DNA of 27,666 bases from Mageeibacillus sp. UBA5438. Its GTDB lineage: Bacteria; Bacillota; Clostridia; Saccharofermentanales; DTU023. Below the pieces are notes generated by a model. The model ran no database searches, was not told the DNA's origin, and worked only from the letters and a program-made list of their open reading frames with translations. This document shows, piece after piece, positions 14,660 to 23,333 of this stretch (position 1 is the stretch's first letter; each line of letters starts with the position of its first letter). The stretch lies in NCBI GenBank assembly GCA_002427535.1, contig DIRK01000020.1, positions 1-27,666 of the forward strand, read 5' to 3'. The position numbers and the translations under genes were made by a program.

Positions 14660-15886
14660 ATGAAAACAAACGTCTATGACACACTCTTAGAGCGCGATTA
14701 TATCGCGCAGGTCACGCACGAAGATGAAGTGCGTGAATATCTGTCACATGAAGGCGCGACCTTTTATGTCGGCTTTGACCCGACCGCCGACAGCCTGCAC
14801 GCAGGGCATCTTGTGCAGATCATGATCATGAGTCATATGCAAAGGGCCGGTATCCGCCCCATCGCGCTCATGGGCGGCGGCACCGGCTATATCGGTGACC
14901 CTTCCGGACGCACCGACATGCGCGGTTTTATGACACCCGAAGTCATCGAACATAATGTCGGCTGTTTTGTGGAACAAATGAGCCGTTTTCTCGATTTTTC
15001 ATCTGACAAAGTCATTTTGGACAATAACGCGAACTGGCTTTTGCCCGCAAAATACATCGAGTTTATCCGCGAGGTCGGCCCGCACTTTACGATCAGTCGG
15101 ATGCTGGCCGCAGACTGCTACAAGCAAAGGCTCGATTCGGGACTCACTTTCTTAGAATTCAACTACATGATGCTTCAGGCCTATGATTTCCTGATGCTAT
15201 TTCGCCGTTACGGCTGCCGTTTGCAATGCGGCGGAGATGACCAGTGGTCCAACATCATCGCGGGCGCGGAACTGATCCGAAAAAAGGAACAAGAACCGGC
15301 TTACGGGCTCACCTTTAAGCTCCTCGAGACCGCAAGTGGCCAGAAAATGGGCAAAACCGCCAAGGGCGCGCTGTGGCTTGACGAAGAAAAATGCTCAGTC
15401 TACGACTTTTACCAGTACTGGCGCAACGCCGATGACGCAGATGTGACAAAATACATGCGCGTACTGACCTTCATCGACATGGAGGAGATCCGAGCTTACG
15501 ACAAACTGGAAGGCGCCGCTGTGAATGAGGCAAAAAAACGTCTCGCGTACGAGATCACGGCGCTTGTTCACGGTCATGAGAAGGCGAAAAAAGCGGAAGA
15601 AGCGGCCGCCTCTCTCTTTGGCGGCGGCGGTGACGACAGCTCAGTGCCCACCGAAACCATCGGGCGTGACGAATTGGGCAGCACCTTCATTGATGTGATG
15701 GCCGGACATGGCCTTTTAAAGTCAAAAGGCGAGGCCAGACGCCTGATCGAACAAGGCGGCCTGTACGTGAATGACCAAGCTGTCTCCGAATTGTATGAAG
15801 TGCTCGATGAGTCAAAGTTTGATGACGGCGAACTGCTTTTACGCATGGGTAAAAAGCGTTACGTGAAGCTCATTCTAGTGGACTGA
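14660..15886 (+). CDS. tyrS: Tyrosyl-tRNA synthetase
   Basis: Class I synthetase that charges tRNA-Tyr. The 408-residue protein has FDPTADSLHAGHLV with HAGH at 47-50, RLQCGGDDQWSNI, KMGKT at 229-233 in place of KMSKS, and a C-terminal S4 RNA-binding domain (SKGEARRLIEQGGLYVND). AGGAGG lies 8 bases before ATG 14660. Only 51 bases separate it from tmcAL, too little for a T-box leader, so it is probably co-transcribed with tmcAL. It ends one base before the convergent thiN gene, and I see no terminator between them. Confidence 0.97.
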   Translation: MKTNVYDTLLERDYIAQVTHEDEVREYLSHEGATFYVGFDPTADSLHAGHLVQIMIMSHMQRAGIRPIALMGGGTGYIGDPSGRTDMRGFMTPEVIEHNVGCFVEQMSRFLDFSSDKVILDNNANWLLPAKYIEFIREVGPHFTISRMLAADCYKQRLDSGLTFLEFNYMMLQAYDFLMLFRRYGCRLQCGGDDQWSNIIAGAELIRKKEQEPAYGLTFKLLETASGQKMGKTAKGALWLDEEKCSVYDFYQYWRNADDADVTKYMRVLTFIDMEEIRAYDKLEGAAVNEAKKRLAYEITALVHGHEKAKKAEEAAASLFGGGGDDSSVPTETIGRDELGSTFIDVMAGHGLLKSKGEARRLIEQGGLYVNDQAVSELYEVLDESKFDDGELLLRMGKKRYVKLILVD

Positions 15887-15887
15887 T

Positions 15888-16679
15888 TTATAAATTTTCC
15901 GGGAACGTAAAAAACATCACGGTTCCGCGCAAAATCTTTGCGCGGACCTGATCCGGATAGAGTCCTTCGGCACGATTACTCAGGGCGAGTGAACGGCCGT
16001 AAGGGAGCTTCACTTTCTCTAAAGTCCAAAGAAGTCCAAAAAGTGAAAGGTCGGTGACTTCATCATCGAGGGCAATGGCCGAGAATAAAAAGCGTGTCGC
16101 GGGCATATCTTGGCGCGCCTGATCAAAAATATGAGGCAAAAACACATTATCAAGGGATTGGGGGCCCATCACAATACGTGCCATGGTCGTCCCATCCGTG
16201 AGATAAACCTCGGCGCCTCTTTTGGCAAGAAGGCGCGCGAGCGCGACATTGGCCAGCTGATGATCGTGGCGAGCGCCTGTATAATTTAAAAACAGATACG
16301 ATTTTCCTGATAAATCACAATAGGCATTAAACGCCTGATAAAGTTTATGGCCGCCGTCTCCTCCGTAAAGAAGAGGATCACCCTCAAACGACAACAACAC
16401 CGCGGCGGCGGTCGCAAGTTCCCCGTCGGTAAAATCTTTGTCAGAGGGAAAAGATAAGAGGAAGGTGCTTTCCTTCAGTTGATTTCGATCTTCAAGCGAC
16501 ATGGAATCACCGTCCCCGACCACCATCTGGGGGACAAAGCCGCGCTTTAAAACGACCGCCACTCCTCCGTCCGCGGCGACGACATGGGAGGCGTGATGCA
16601 AGGCCGGCGCCATAAAATAATCAAAGGGACCCTCATCACCCGCAAGTGCGATCAGAGCATCAAAACGTAATGTGTTCAT
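15888..16679 (-). CDS. thiN: Thiamine pyrophosphokinase
   Basis: Transfers pyrophosphate from ATP to thiamine to make thiamine diphosphate, the cofactor of transketolase and pyruvate oxidoreductases. Family motifs are VVAADGG, MVVGDGDSM, the acidic SDKDFTDGELA and GARHDHQLANVALA. The C-terminal substrate loop reads LALSNRAEG, where SNE is usual. At 263 residues it is longer than the usual 210 or so, with extra sequence around FLPHIFDQARQDMPATR. It is the last gene of the prpC-prkC-rpe-thiN unit and starts 5 bases after rpe. A weak AAGG precedes ATG 16679. Confidence 0.88.
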   Translation of the reverse strand: MNTLRFDALIALAGDEGPFDYFMAPALHHASHVVAADGGVAVVLKRGFVPQMVVGDGDSMSLEDRNQLKESTFLLSFPSDKDFTDGELATAAAVLLSFEGDPLLYGGDGGHKLYQAFNAYCDLSGKSYLFLNYTGARHDHQLANVALARLLAKRGAEVYLTDGTTMARIVMGPQSLDNVFLPHIFDQARQDMPATRFLFSAIALDDEVTDLSLFGLLWTLEKVKLPYGRSLALSNRAEGLYPDQVRAKILRGTVMFFTFPENL

Positions 16680-16684
16680 GGAGT

Positions 16685-17416
16685 TTAAAGCCTTAAGGAG
16701 GCCGTCCGGATGATATGGGAAAGCTCTGTGGCGGCGTCTTTCGGAGAGGGGGTATCAAACACGGCTGAGCCCGCGACAATCATGTCCGCGCCGGCGCGGA
16801 CGATGGACGCCGCGTTATCGGTTGTAATTCCGCCGTCCACCTGTATCCGGATGGGATAACCGGATTCGTCGATCATGCGCTTGGCTTCCTCTATTTTCAA
16901 AAGCACCTGCGGGATAAAAGACTGCCCGCTAAAGCCCGGGTTGACCGACATCAAAAGTAGCATGTCAAGATCTGGCAACAGCCATTTGATCGTTTCCAAA
17001 GGCGTCGAAGGGTTGAGTGAAATGCCGGCGAAGCAGCCAAGCTCCCGGATGCGGAACAGCGTTCGCTGCGCGTGATTCAGCACTTCAACATGGACGACGA
17101 GAGTCGTCGCACCCGCCTCAGCGTAGCGTTCCAGCAAATCATCGGGGTTAGTCACCATGAGGTGAACGTCAAGCGGTTTATCCGTATGCCTTGACAAAGC
17201 GGCGATGACAGGCGGGCCAAAGGTCAGGTTCGGCACATAGTGACCGTCCATGACGTCGCAATGCACCATGTCATAATTATTTTCAAGCCCTTTTAAAGAA
17301 CCCGCGATATCCGCCAGATCCGATGAAAGGATCGAGGGGCAAAGAAGTTTTCTTGTCCGATCAAGGAAGACAGCTCTTTTCATGTCATCCTTGATACCCC
17401 CGCGCGTCACACTCAT
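16685..17416 (-). CDS. rpe: Ribulose-phosphate 3-epimerase
   Basis: Interconverts ribulose 5-phosphate and xylulose 5-phosphate in the pentose phosphate pathway. The TIM-barrel landmarks are LLCPSILSSDLADI, HCDVMDGHYVPNLTFGP, VHLMVTNP, LMSVNPGFSGQSFIP, IQVDGGIT and VAGSAVF. I choose ATG 17416 because a GGGGG stretch lies 6 bases upstream. A GTG at 17434 would overlap the prkC stop, and an ATG at 17383 is a third choice closer to the usual N-terminus. It follows prkC by 17 bases. rsgA, which usually lies between prkC and rpe in Bacillota, is absent. Confidence 0.96.
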   Translation of the reverse strand: MSVTRGGIKDDMKRAVFLDRTRKLLCPSILSSDLADIAGSLKGLENNYDMVHCDVMDGHYVPNLTFGPPVIAALSRHTDKPLDVHLMVTNPDDLLERYAEAGATTLVVHVEVLNHAQRTLFRIRELGCFAGISLNPSTPLETIKWLLPDLDMLLLMSVNPGFSGQSFIPQVLLKIEEAKRMIDESGYPIRIQVDGGITTDNAASIVRAGADMIVAGSAVFDTPSPKDAATELSHIIRTASLRL

Positions 17417-17433
17417 CCTTTTCCCCCTTAACA

Positions 17434-19557
17434 CTAATCTCCGTTGTCGTCTGACGGTACCGTCGTAGTTGTCGTCGTCGTTTCAGATGATGTTGGCGGA
17501 TTTGTGTCATTCGTAGTCGTTGTCGTGGTGGTCGGATTTCTGTAAGCCTGAAGATCGGCATAAGAGCCAAAAGTCAAGATGATACCACTGGTCGGCCTGA
17601 ATCCGACCCCCGGTTTGGGATCCTGTTCAATTATGTAGATCGCCCCCCAATCGCCTTTGTTATTGGGATCGAGGTTCGTTTCCGGATTCCACTTCACCAT
17701 CGTGTAGCGTGAAATCTTTAACGGATCCAACTCCTCGCGCGCTTTTGCAAAGGTCATTCCCCTGACTTCAAGCATGACCGCCTCTTCAGGGACTGTGGTC
17801 GGATTCATGTAATCGTAAAGCTCTTTGGCCGTTCCGACCGTAATCGTGACAAGTGTGTTGGGCGGGTATTTTCCGCCGGGCTCCGGTTTTTGTTTGATGA
17901 CGTATTTATCATTTTCCGGTACGGGTTCGCCTGATATCGAAGTCTCACCTCCGAGCAAGAGCGAATGCTCTTCTAATAAGCTGAGCGCTTGCTTGTAGGG
18001 CAAGCCTCCAAGTTCAGGGATCTCGACAAACTGAGGACCGGTACTGTAGAACAGTTCGACAGTGGAGCCCTTCGGCGCCAGTGCATTCGCTTCGGGTTCC
18101 GTACGGATGACGATGTCTTTCCCGTAACGATCCGACACTTCAGGCGTAAATTTCACAAGAAAACCTTCTGTCCGAAGCTCAATGTCCGCGATCTGGAATG
18201 ATTTTCCCGAAACATCCGGCACCACCGCTGAGTTCTGTCCCAGCGAGATGTAGAGCGTCAGTCGGACATCTTTCGGCTTGATTTTGACACTGCCGTCTGA
18301 CTCGGGATCCTGTCGAAGCACAATATCCTCTAACACCGTGTCACTGGCCTCGTATTCGCGGTCGACAATCATGCCGGCGCCTTCGAGCATTTCCAGCTGA
18401 TTCTGGATGTCGTTGACATTTTTTCCCTGAAAATTGGGCAGTACAATTTCACTCGTGTCCGTGCCGTTCGAATCATCCGGCGCAAAATGGCTGACCAGCC
18501 ATACGGTCAAAAGCGCAAGCAACAGGACGGCAGCGACCACGACGGTTACCGCCACCGCGGTGTCGCGATAACGCGTGGAGCGTCTTTTATTAAAACTACG
18601 CTCAATTTCTTTAATCCGTCCGTAATTTGAATCACCCCGGTCCACACTTAATGCAGAGGTGGAGCTTGTTTCCCACTGTTCCGCAGATTTGGGAATTACC
18701 CCGTAATCACCGTCAGGATCAATCATGAACGCGTCAAGCTCATCGACAAACTCACGTGCCGACTGATAGCGGGCGTTAGGATTTTTCTGGATGGAACGGA
18801 AAATAATGCGATCAAGCGCGGGCGGCAGGGAGGGCACATAGGTGGACGGCGCGGACGGCACCTCTTGCAAGTGCTTGATGGCGACCGCAACCGAAGATTC
18901 TCCGTCAAAGGGCAACCTCCCCGTTAGCATTTCATAAAACACAATACCCAAAGAATAAAGATCGGAGCGCGCGGTCACCTGACCGCCGCGTGCCTGTTCA
19001 GGCGAAAAGTAGTGAACCGAGCCCATGACAATGCCGCCTGTCAGTGTGATAGTGTTCGTACTTGAGGCGCGCGCGATGCCAAAGTCAGTCACCTTTGCGA
19101 CCATATCCTTGGTGATCATAATATTTTGCGGCTTAATATCGCGATGAATCACTTCCCGCCGATGCGCGTGTTCTAATGCCAGACCGATCTGGATAAGAAG
19201 CGGTGTCGCAAGGCGATAATCGATGGGACCGTTGCGGCGGATAATATCCTTCAGCGTCGTCCCTTCCACGTATTCTTGGACAATATAGCGAATGCCCTCA
19301 TACGACCCGTAGTCAAGCACCCGAACAATGTTAGGATGATCGAGGCTGGCAGCAGCCCTTGCCTCTGTGGCGAATCGGCGCACGAACTCCGGGTCATCCG
19401 CCAAATCATCGTGCATGATTTTCAGCGCGACCTTAAGCCCTGTGCTTCGGTCATCCGCCAGATAGACGGTCGCCATTCCACCTTGCCCCAAGGTTCGTAT
19501 CACACGGTATCGTTCCGCGATCACGGTCCCGGGAGCAAATGATTGTGACGATATCAT
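17434..19557 (-). CDS. prkC: PASTA-domain Ser/Thr protein kinase (PrkC/StkP type)
   Basis: A membrane kinase that senses cell-wall fragments through its outer domain and phosphorylates growth and division proteins. The 707-residue protein has a kinase domain (about 17-275) with GQGGMATVY (24-32), Lys 46, HRDIKPQN (Asp 140) and DFG at 158-160. A basic linker is followed by one membrane helix near residue 340. Then come three clear PASTA repeats and a divergent fourth, containing phrases such as VVPDVSGKSF and IEQDPKPGVGF. A Thr-rich low-complexity tail with two poly-Thr runs ends the protein. AGGAGG lies 5 bases before ATG 19557, and the gene follows prpC by 12 bases. Its own kinase activity probably feeds back through that phosphatase. 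Confidence 0.96.
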   Translation of the reverse strand: MISSQSFAPGTVIAERYRVIRTLGQGGMATVYLADDRSTGLKVALKIMHDDLADDPEFVRRFATEARAAASLDHPNIVRVLDYGSYEGIRYIVQEYVEGTTLKDIIRRNGPIDYRLATPLLIQIGLALEHAHRREVIHRDIKPQNIMITKDMVAKVTDFGIARASSTNTITLTGGIVMGSVHYFSPEQARGGQVTARSDLYSLGIVFYEMLTGRLPFDGESSVAVAIKHLQEVPSAPSTYVPSLPPALDRIIFRSIQKNPNARYQSAREFVDELDAFMIDPDGDYGVIPKSAEQWETSSTSALSVDRGDSNYGRIKEIERSFNKRRSTRYRDTAVAVTVVVAAVLLLALLTVWLVSHFAPDDSNGTDTSEIVLPNFQGKNVNDIQNQLEMLEGAGMIVDREYEASDTVLEDIVLRQDPESDGSVKIKPKDVRLTLYISLGQNSAVVPDVSGKSFQIADIELRTEGFLVKFTPEVSDRYGKDIVIRTEPEANALAPKGSTVELFYSTGPQFVEIPELGGLPYKQALSLLEEHSLLLGGETSISGEPVPENDKYVIKQKPEPGGKYPPNTLVTITVGTAKELYDYMNPTTVPEEAVMLEVRGMTFAKAREELDPLKISRYTMVKWNPETNLDPNNKGDWGAIYIIEQDPKPGVGFRPTSGIILTFGSYADLQAYRNPTTTTTTTNDTNPPTSSETTTTTTTVPSDDNGD

Positions 19558-19569
19558 TTAAACCTCCTG

Positions 19570-20319
19570 TCAGGCGAAAACCACGACAACGGTCACGTTG
19601 TCGGGCGCCCCCGCCTGTAGCGTTTGCTCTATTAATGATGACGCCACCTCTTCCGGCGTCTCTGCGTGACGAAGTGCGCGCGTAATGGCCTCATCGGTCA
19701 ATACACCGTGAAGTCCGTCACTTGAGAGAAGATAACGGTCTTTTGAAATTAAGTCAACGTGTGTGATATGCGGCTCAATATATTCGGGATACCCTAAGGC
19801 CTGGGTCAGCACATGGCGTTTGGGATGTGTGGTTATTTCACTTTCATCAAGCGTCCCCGAGGCGACCATCTGGCCGACATAGGTATCATCCTCTGTAAGG
19901 CGTTCGAGGCTGCGGCCACGGTAAAGATAGCAGCGCGAATCGCCGATATGCGCGACATAGCAGCTGTGTGGATAAAGCACCATGAGCGTCAAGGTCGTCC
20001 CCATTCCGGTATTTTGCGGATCCTCCAAAGAAGTCATGTAGACACGGATATTCGTCTTTTGAAGCGCTTCTGACAAAAGTAGCTTGATCTGCTCGGGGTC
20101 ATTGTCCCGGGGAAGTGACTGCTTTAAATAAGGGAGGATGTATTCAACCGCCGTATGGCTGGCCAACGCCCCGTTTTTATGACCGCCCATACCGTCCGCC
20201 ACGACAAAAATGGAAGGCCATTCTTTCTCCGGCAGATCGTACGCAAAGCTATCCTCGTTGCGATCGCGGACAAGACCTTGGTGTGTCATCCCTATGCAGT
20301 TGAGTAAATGCTCGGCCAT
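19570..20319 (-). CDS. prpC: PP2C-type Ser/Thr phosphatase (PrpC/Stp)
   Basis: Metal-dependent phosphatase that reverses PrkC phosphorylation. The 249-residue cytosolic protein carries all family motifs: VRDRNEDS (Asp 23), VVADGMGGHKNG (Asp 42), GMGTTLT, AHIGDSRCYL, QALGYPEYIEP, LLSSDGLHGVL and GAPDNVTVV. Length is normal. An AAAGGAT stretch lies a few bases before ATG 20319. It is the first gene of a unit with prkC, rpe and thiN, driven by a promoter in the 70-base gap after rsmB. A perfect palindrome lies in its leader. The rlmN gene that often precedes it in Bacillota is absent. Confidence 0.96.
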   Translation of the reverse strand: MAEHLLNCIGMTHQGLVRDRNEDSFAYDLPEKEWPSIFVVADGMGGHKNGALASHTAVEYILPYLKQSLPRDNDPEQIKLLLSEALQKTNIRVYMTSLEDPQNTGMGTTLTLMVLYPHSCYVAHIGDSRCYLYRGRSLERLTEDDTYVGQMVASGTLDESEITTHPKRHVLTQALGYPEYIEPHITHVDLISKDRYLLSSDGLHGVLTDEAITRALRHAETPEEVASSLIEQTLQAGAPDNVTVVVVFA

Positions 20320-20331
20320 ACCTTATCCTTT

Positions 20332-20348
20332 ATATGAATATTTCATAT
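20332..20348. promoter_or_regulatory. Palindrome in the prpC leader
   Basis: ATATGAA, TAT, TTCATAT is a perfect 7-3-7 dyad placed about 3 to 19 bases after the predicted prpC transcription start and 12 bases before the ATG. It could be an operator or a short 5' mRNA hairpin. No binding protein can be assigned. Confidence 0.5.
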
Positions 20349-20357
20349 CATCGAGTG

Positions 20358-20386
20358 ATTCTAGCATTTTACCCCGCACCACGCAA
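20358..20386 (-). promoter_or_regulatory. Promoter of prpC-prkC-rpe-thiN
   Basis: On the minus strand TTGCGT (20386-20381) and TAGAAT (20363-20358) are 17 bases apart, with a TGC extension before the -10. The predicted start is near 20351. It lies just after the rsmB stop, so the kinase/phosphatase unit can be expressed apart from the upstream genes. Confidence 0.65.
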
Positions 20387-20389
20387 TGT

Positions 20390-21787
20390 TTAGGCCCTAT
20401 CCGGACGTCGCCTGAGCCTTGCGATAAAGAAGCCGTCCGTCTGATCGCGGGGCGGCCAAAAGAACACGGAGCCGGGTAAACGCTCGGACATGGGTAGCTT
20501 TATCTCCCCGGGCAAGATCTCGACAAGTTCTGCTTTTAAGTCTTCGAGTTCAAATGTTTGTCCCGCTTCAGAAGCTAAAAAACGCTCAATCTGAAGCTCG
20601 TTCTCATGAGGATTCAATGTACAGGTGGAGTACAAAAGGCGTCCGCCCGGCGCGACCGCCGAAGCCGCGTGCTCCAAGATATCCCGCTGGATACCGATCA
20701 GTCGCTCGATCGATTCCGCATTCACGCGCAGGCGGATTTCAGGTCGTTTTTGGATCAACCCGAGTCCGCTGCAGGGAACGTCACAAAGCACGAGATCAAA
20801 CGATTCACGCCAGGTCGGATTGGCCACGGTCGCGTCATGCACCGCGGTTTTTACAAAATCGTGCCCCAAGCGTTCAAGTGTCTTTTCTAATAAACTCACG
20901 CGCTCAGGCGTAATATCGGACGCTAACATATCAAGCTTGCAACCCGCAAGCTCCGCGACATGCCCTGTCTTGCCGCCCGGAGACGCGCAAAGGTCCAACA
21001 CACGCTCATTTTCCACCACCCCGCTTAAGGCGCCCACCATCATGGCTGCCCTTGACTGAAGCGTATAAAGTCCTTGTTTGTAGCCTGTCGTTTCACTGAC
21101 ACTTCGGCCTTTGGGCGTGAGTGCGTACGCGTGTGGGGGCCAAGTGCGCGGGGCAAGTCCCATTCCAATTGCCTCTTCTCTCCCGCTCCAGTTTAGGAAT
21201 GCGTCCATTTGGCAAAGATTGGCCCGTATCGTGATGGCCTCGGGTGATTCGAGTGACCATTGTCCGATCGCCTCGGCCTCATCCGCACCGTACCATGCGG
21301 ACAGCTGATCAAATAAAAAGACAGGCAATCCTACCTTTAAGGCAGCTGCGTTTGGTCCTTCAAGTGTCGGCCTTGATCGAGCTAAACGCCGGCAAATGCC
21401 GTTCACAAAACCCGTCATCTTTTCACCTGTAAGATACCGCGCAAGCCGGACACTCTCGTCACAGGCCGCGGCTTTTGTCGCCTGGTAGGAATAGAAAAGC
21501 TGCCAGATCCCCGCTCTCAAAATAGTCCGAATCCAAGGATCGAACTTTTCAATCGGACGCGATGAAACCATGGATAAGTCATAGTCAATCCTCGGGAGAT
21601 TAGACAGGGTGCCGAAAATAATCGCGGAGGCAAACGCGCGGTCACGCGCGTCAAGTTCAGGGTCCGCTAAATGAAAAGCCGCGCTTTCGTTCGAAAAAGC
21701 ATGCTCCTCCAGCACTCCATAGAGCACCTTGACCGCTTGAAGGCGCGCCTTGTCGACCTGCCTTTTACTTCGAGGTTTTTTGCCCAT
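20390..21787 (-). CDS. rsmB: 16S rRNA (cytosine-967) C5-methyltransferase RsmB
   Basis: Methylates C967 of 16S rRNA using SAM. The 465-residue protein has an N-terminal NusB-like helical domain (about 15-140, with DRAFASAIIFGTL). The methyltransferase domain has VLDLCASPGGKT for SAM binding, LCDVPCSGLGL with one catalytic cysteine, and LYSTCTLNPHENE with the nucleophilic cysteine. ATG 21787 shares its A with the fmt stop codon (TGATG), so translation is coupled to fmt. A GTG four codons upstream is less likely. It ends just before the prpC promoter, with no terminator visible. Confidence 0.95.
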   Translation of the reverse strand: MGKKPRSKRQVDKARLQAVKVLYGVLEEHAFSNESAAFHLADPELDARDRAFASAIIFGTLSNLPRIDYDLSMVSSRPIEKFDPWIRTILRAGIWQLFYSYQATKAAACDESVRLARYLTGEKMTGFVNGICRRLARSRPTLEGPNAAALKVGLPVFLFDQLSAWYGADEAEAIGQWSLESPEAITIRANLCQMDAFLNWSGREEAIGMGLAPRTWPPHAYALTPKGRSVSETTGYKQGLYTLQSRAAMMVGALSGVVENERVLDLCASPGGKTGHVAELAGCKLDMLASDITPERVSLLEKTLERLGHDFVKTAVHDATVANPTWRESFDLVLCDVPCSGLGLIQKRPEIRLRVNAESIERLIGIQRDILEHAASAVAPGGRLLYSTCTLNPHENELQIERFLASEAGQTFELEDLKAELVEILPGEIKLPMSERLPGSVFFWPPRDQTDGFFIARLRRRPDRA

Positions 21788-22758
21788 CAGCCAGAACACT
21801 CACGGCATAAAATAAGATCCGCACGCGAACAGGCATCAAAGACTGAGCCTTCCTCAAAATTATGCGAACACACCTCACAGCGCATAGAGCTGCCCGACTG
21901 CGGTTGAATTTCAATCAATTCCACCGCTCCTTTTGCACACGATACGATCATGCGGCGATCCAATATATGAAGTTCCCCCGGTTCACCGAGGGCCTGGGTC
22001 GCATCGTATAGGCGAGTCCGGTTAATCTTGTACCGTTTGCCGTCCAAAAACGCAAAGGCGCCGGGCCAGGGGTTCATGGCGCGTATATGATTGTGCACGT
22101 ATGGCGCATCTTGTGAAAAGTCAACCTCTCCGTCGCTTTTGACTAAGAGCCGGGTGACACTGGCCTGTGATTCGTCCTGGCGGTGCGCTTGAAGCTTTCC
22201 CTTTAAGATCGTGGGCATCGTCGCGACCATCAGGCGGCCGCTTAACTCGGCAAGCGCCTGATGCAATTCACCGGCATTCATATCCTCCGGTATATGAAAG
22301 GGCGAGCGCGCCAGGATGGGCCCTGTGTCAAGCCCTTCGTCCATCTGCATCAGTGTGACACCCGTGACTCTGTCGCCTGCCAAAAGAGCGGCCTGGATCG
22401 GGGAGGCGCCCCGATAGCGGGGTAAAAGCGATGCGTGAAGGTTAAGGCAGCCCTTCTTTGGGATGGACAACACGGATTGGGGTAGCAATTGGCCAAAGGC
22501 CGCCGTCACGATGAGATCCGGCGAGAGTTGCGACAAGCTTTCATAGAAAGCCGGTTCTTTACTGTTTTGGGGCTTTAGGGTCACGATTTTTCGCGCATGA
22601 GCCCATTGGGCCACAGGCGAAGCTGTGAGTACACGCCCCCGCCCGCAAGGGCGGTCCGGTTGCGTCACAATAAGATCAGGAATAAGCCCGGCCTGCTCGA
22701 GGGCATCCAAAATGACCGTTGAAAACTCAGGGGTTCCCATGAACACGAAAGAACTCAC
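21787..22758 (-). CDS. fmt: Methionyl-tRNA formyltransferase with a Cys-rich C-terminal tail
   Basis: Formylates initiator Met-tRNA using 10-formyltetrahydrofolate. The 323-residue protein has FMGTPEF, QPDRPCGRGR, the active-site region LNLHASLLPRYRGASPIQAA, QMDEGLDTGPIL and the C-terminal barrel (MNPWPGAFAFLDGKRYKI, VELIEIQPQSG). The usual Fmt ending (KRM followed by a short helix and FLxG) is missing. Instead residues 292-323 carry five cysteines: CEVC at 294-297, Cys 310 and CREC at 318-321, looking like a small zinc finger. The start is GTG 22758, overlapping the def stop as GTGA, with AGGAG 7 bases upstream. Confidence 0.95.
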   Translation of the reverse strand: MSSFVFMGTPEFSTVILDALEQAGLIPDLIVTQPDRPCGRGRVLTASPVAQWAHARKIVTLKPQNSKEPAFYESLSQLSPDLIVTAAFGQLLPQSVLSIPKKGCLNLHASLLPRYRGASPIQAALLAGDRVTGVTLMQMDEGLDTGPILARSPFHIPEDMNAGELHQALAELSGRLMVATMPTILKGKLQAHRQDESQASVTRLLVKSDGEVDFSQDAPYVHNHIRAMNPWPGAFAFLDGKRYKINRTRLYDATQALGEPGELHILDRRMIVSCAKGAVELIEIQPQSGSSMRCEVCSHNFEEGSVFDACSRADLILCRECSG

Positions 22759-23288
22759 GCCAGCTCTCCTGCTTCATCCGACAACAGTGCTTGTTCTTGT
22801 TCTTCCTCTTCTCCTCCCGGCAGGTCTTCTAACGCGCAGAGCGGAATTTGTGAGTGACGCCTGAATAAAATGCCGTCCAGATGGTCATTTTCATGACAGA
22901 CACAGCGGGCGCCCAATCCCTCCACCGTTTTCTCAAAAGGATTGCCGTGGCGGTCAACGGCGCGGACGGTCACCGTCATCGGGCGATTGACAATGCCGAA
23001 CAGGCCGGGCAGTGACAGACAGCCCTCCGGCCCCTCCTGATCCCCTTCCGATTCAACAATTTCAGGATTGACAAAAGCAAAAGGACCTTCTCCGTCATCA
23101 AGATCCATGACAAAAATGCGGCGCAGGACGCCGACCTGCGGCGCGGCAAGCCCCACGCCGTCACCGTCGTACATCGTCTCAATCATGTCGTCGATCAGGG
23201 ACGCTAAGCGATCGTCAAATTTTTTCACCGGGCGAGAGCGTTTCGTAAGCGCCGGATCGCCCTCGATGAGTATATCTCGAAGGGCCAT
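22755..23288 (-). CDS. def: Peptide deformylase
   Basis: Removes the formyl group from the N-terminal Met of new proteins, completing the cycle begun by Fmt next door. The 177-residue metalloenzyme has all three motifs: DGVGLAAPQVGV, PEGCLSLPG and the metal-binding CHENDHLDGILF. A strongly acidic tail (GGEEEEQEQALLSDEAGE) ends the protein, longer than the family core. ATG 23288 is chosen because GGGAGG lies 6 bases upstream; an ATG at 23321 adds 11 unconserved residues. It overlaps fmt by 4 bases and follows priA by 45 bases. Confidence 0.97.
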   Translation of the reverse strand: MALRDILIEGDPALTKRSRPVKKFDDRLASLIDDMIETMYDGDGVGLAAPQVGVLRRIFVMDLDDGEGPFAFVNPEIVESEGDQEGPEGCLSLPGLFGIVNRPMTVTVRAVDRHGNPFEKTVEGLGARCVCHENDHLDGILFRRHSQIPLCALEDLPGGEEEEQEQALLSDEAGELA

Positions 23289-23333
23289 AATAACCTCCCA
23301 TATTTTTCTAAAGTCTAGCACACACCGCCGTTA

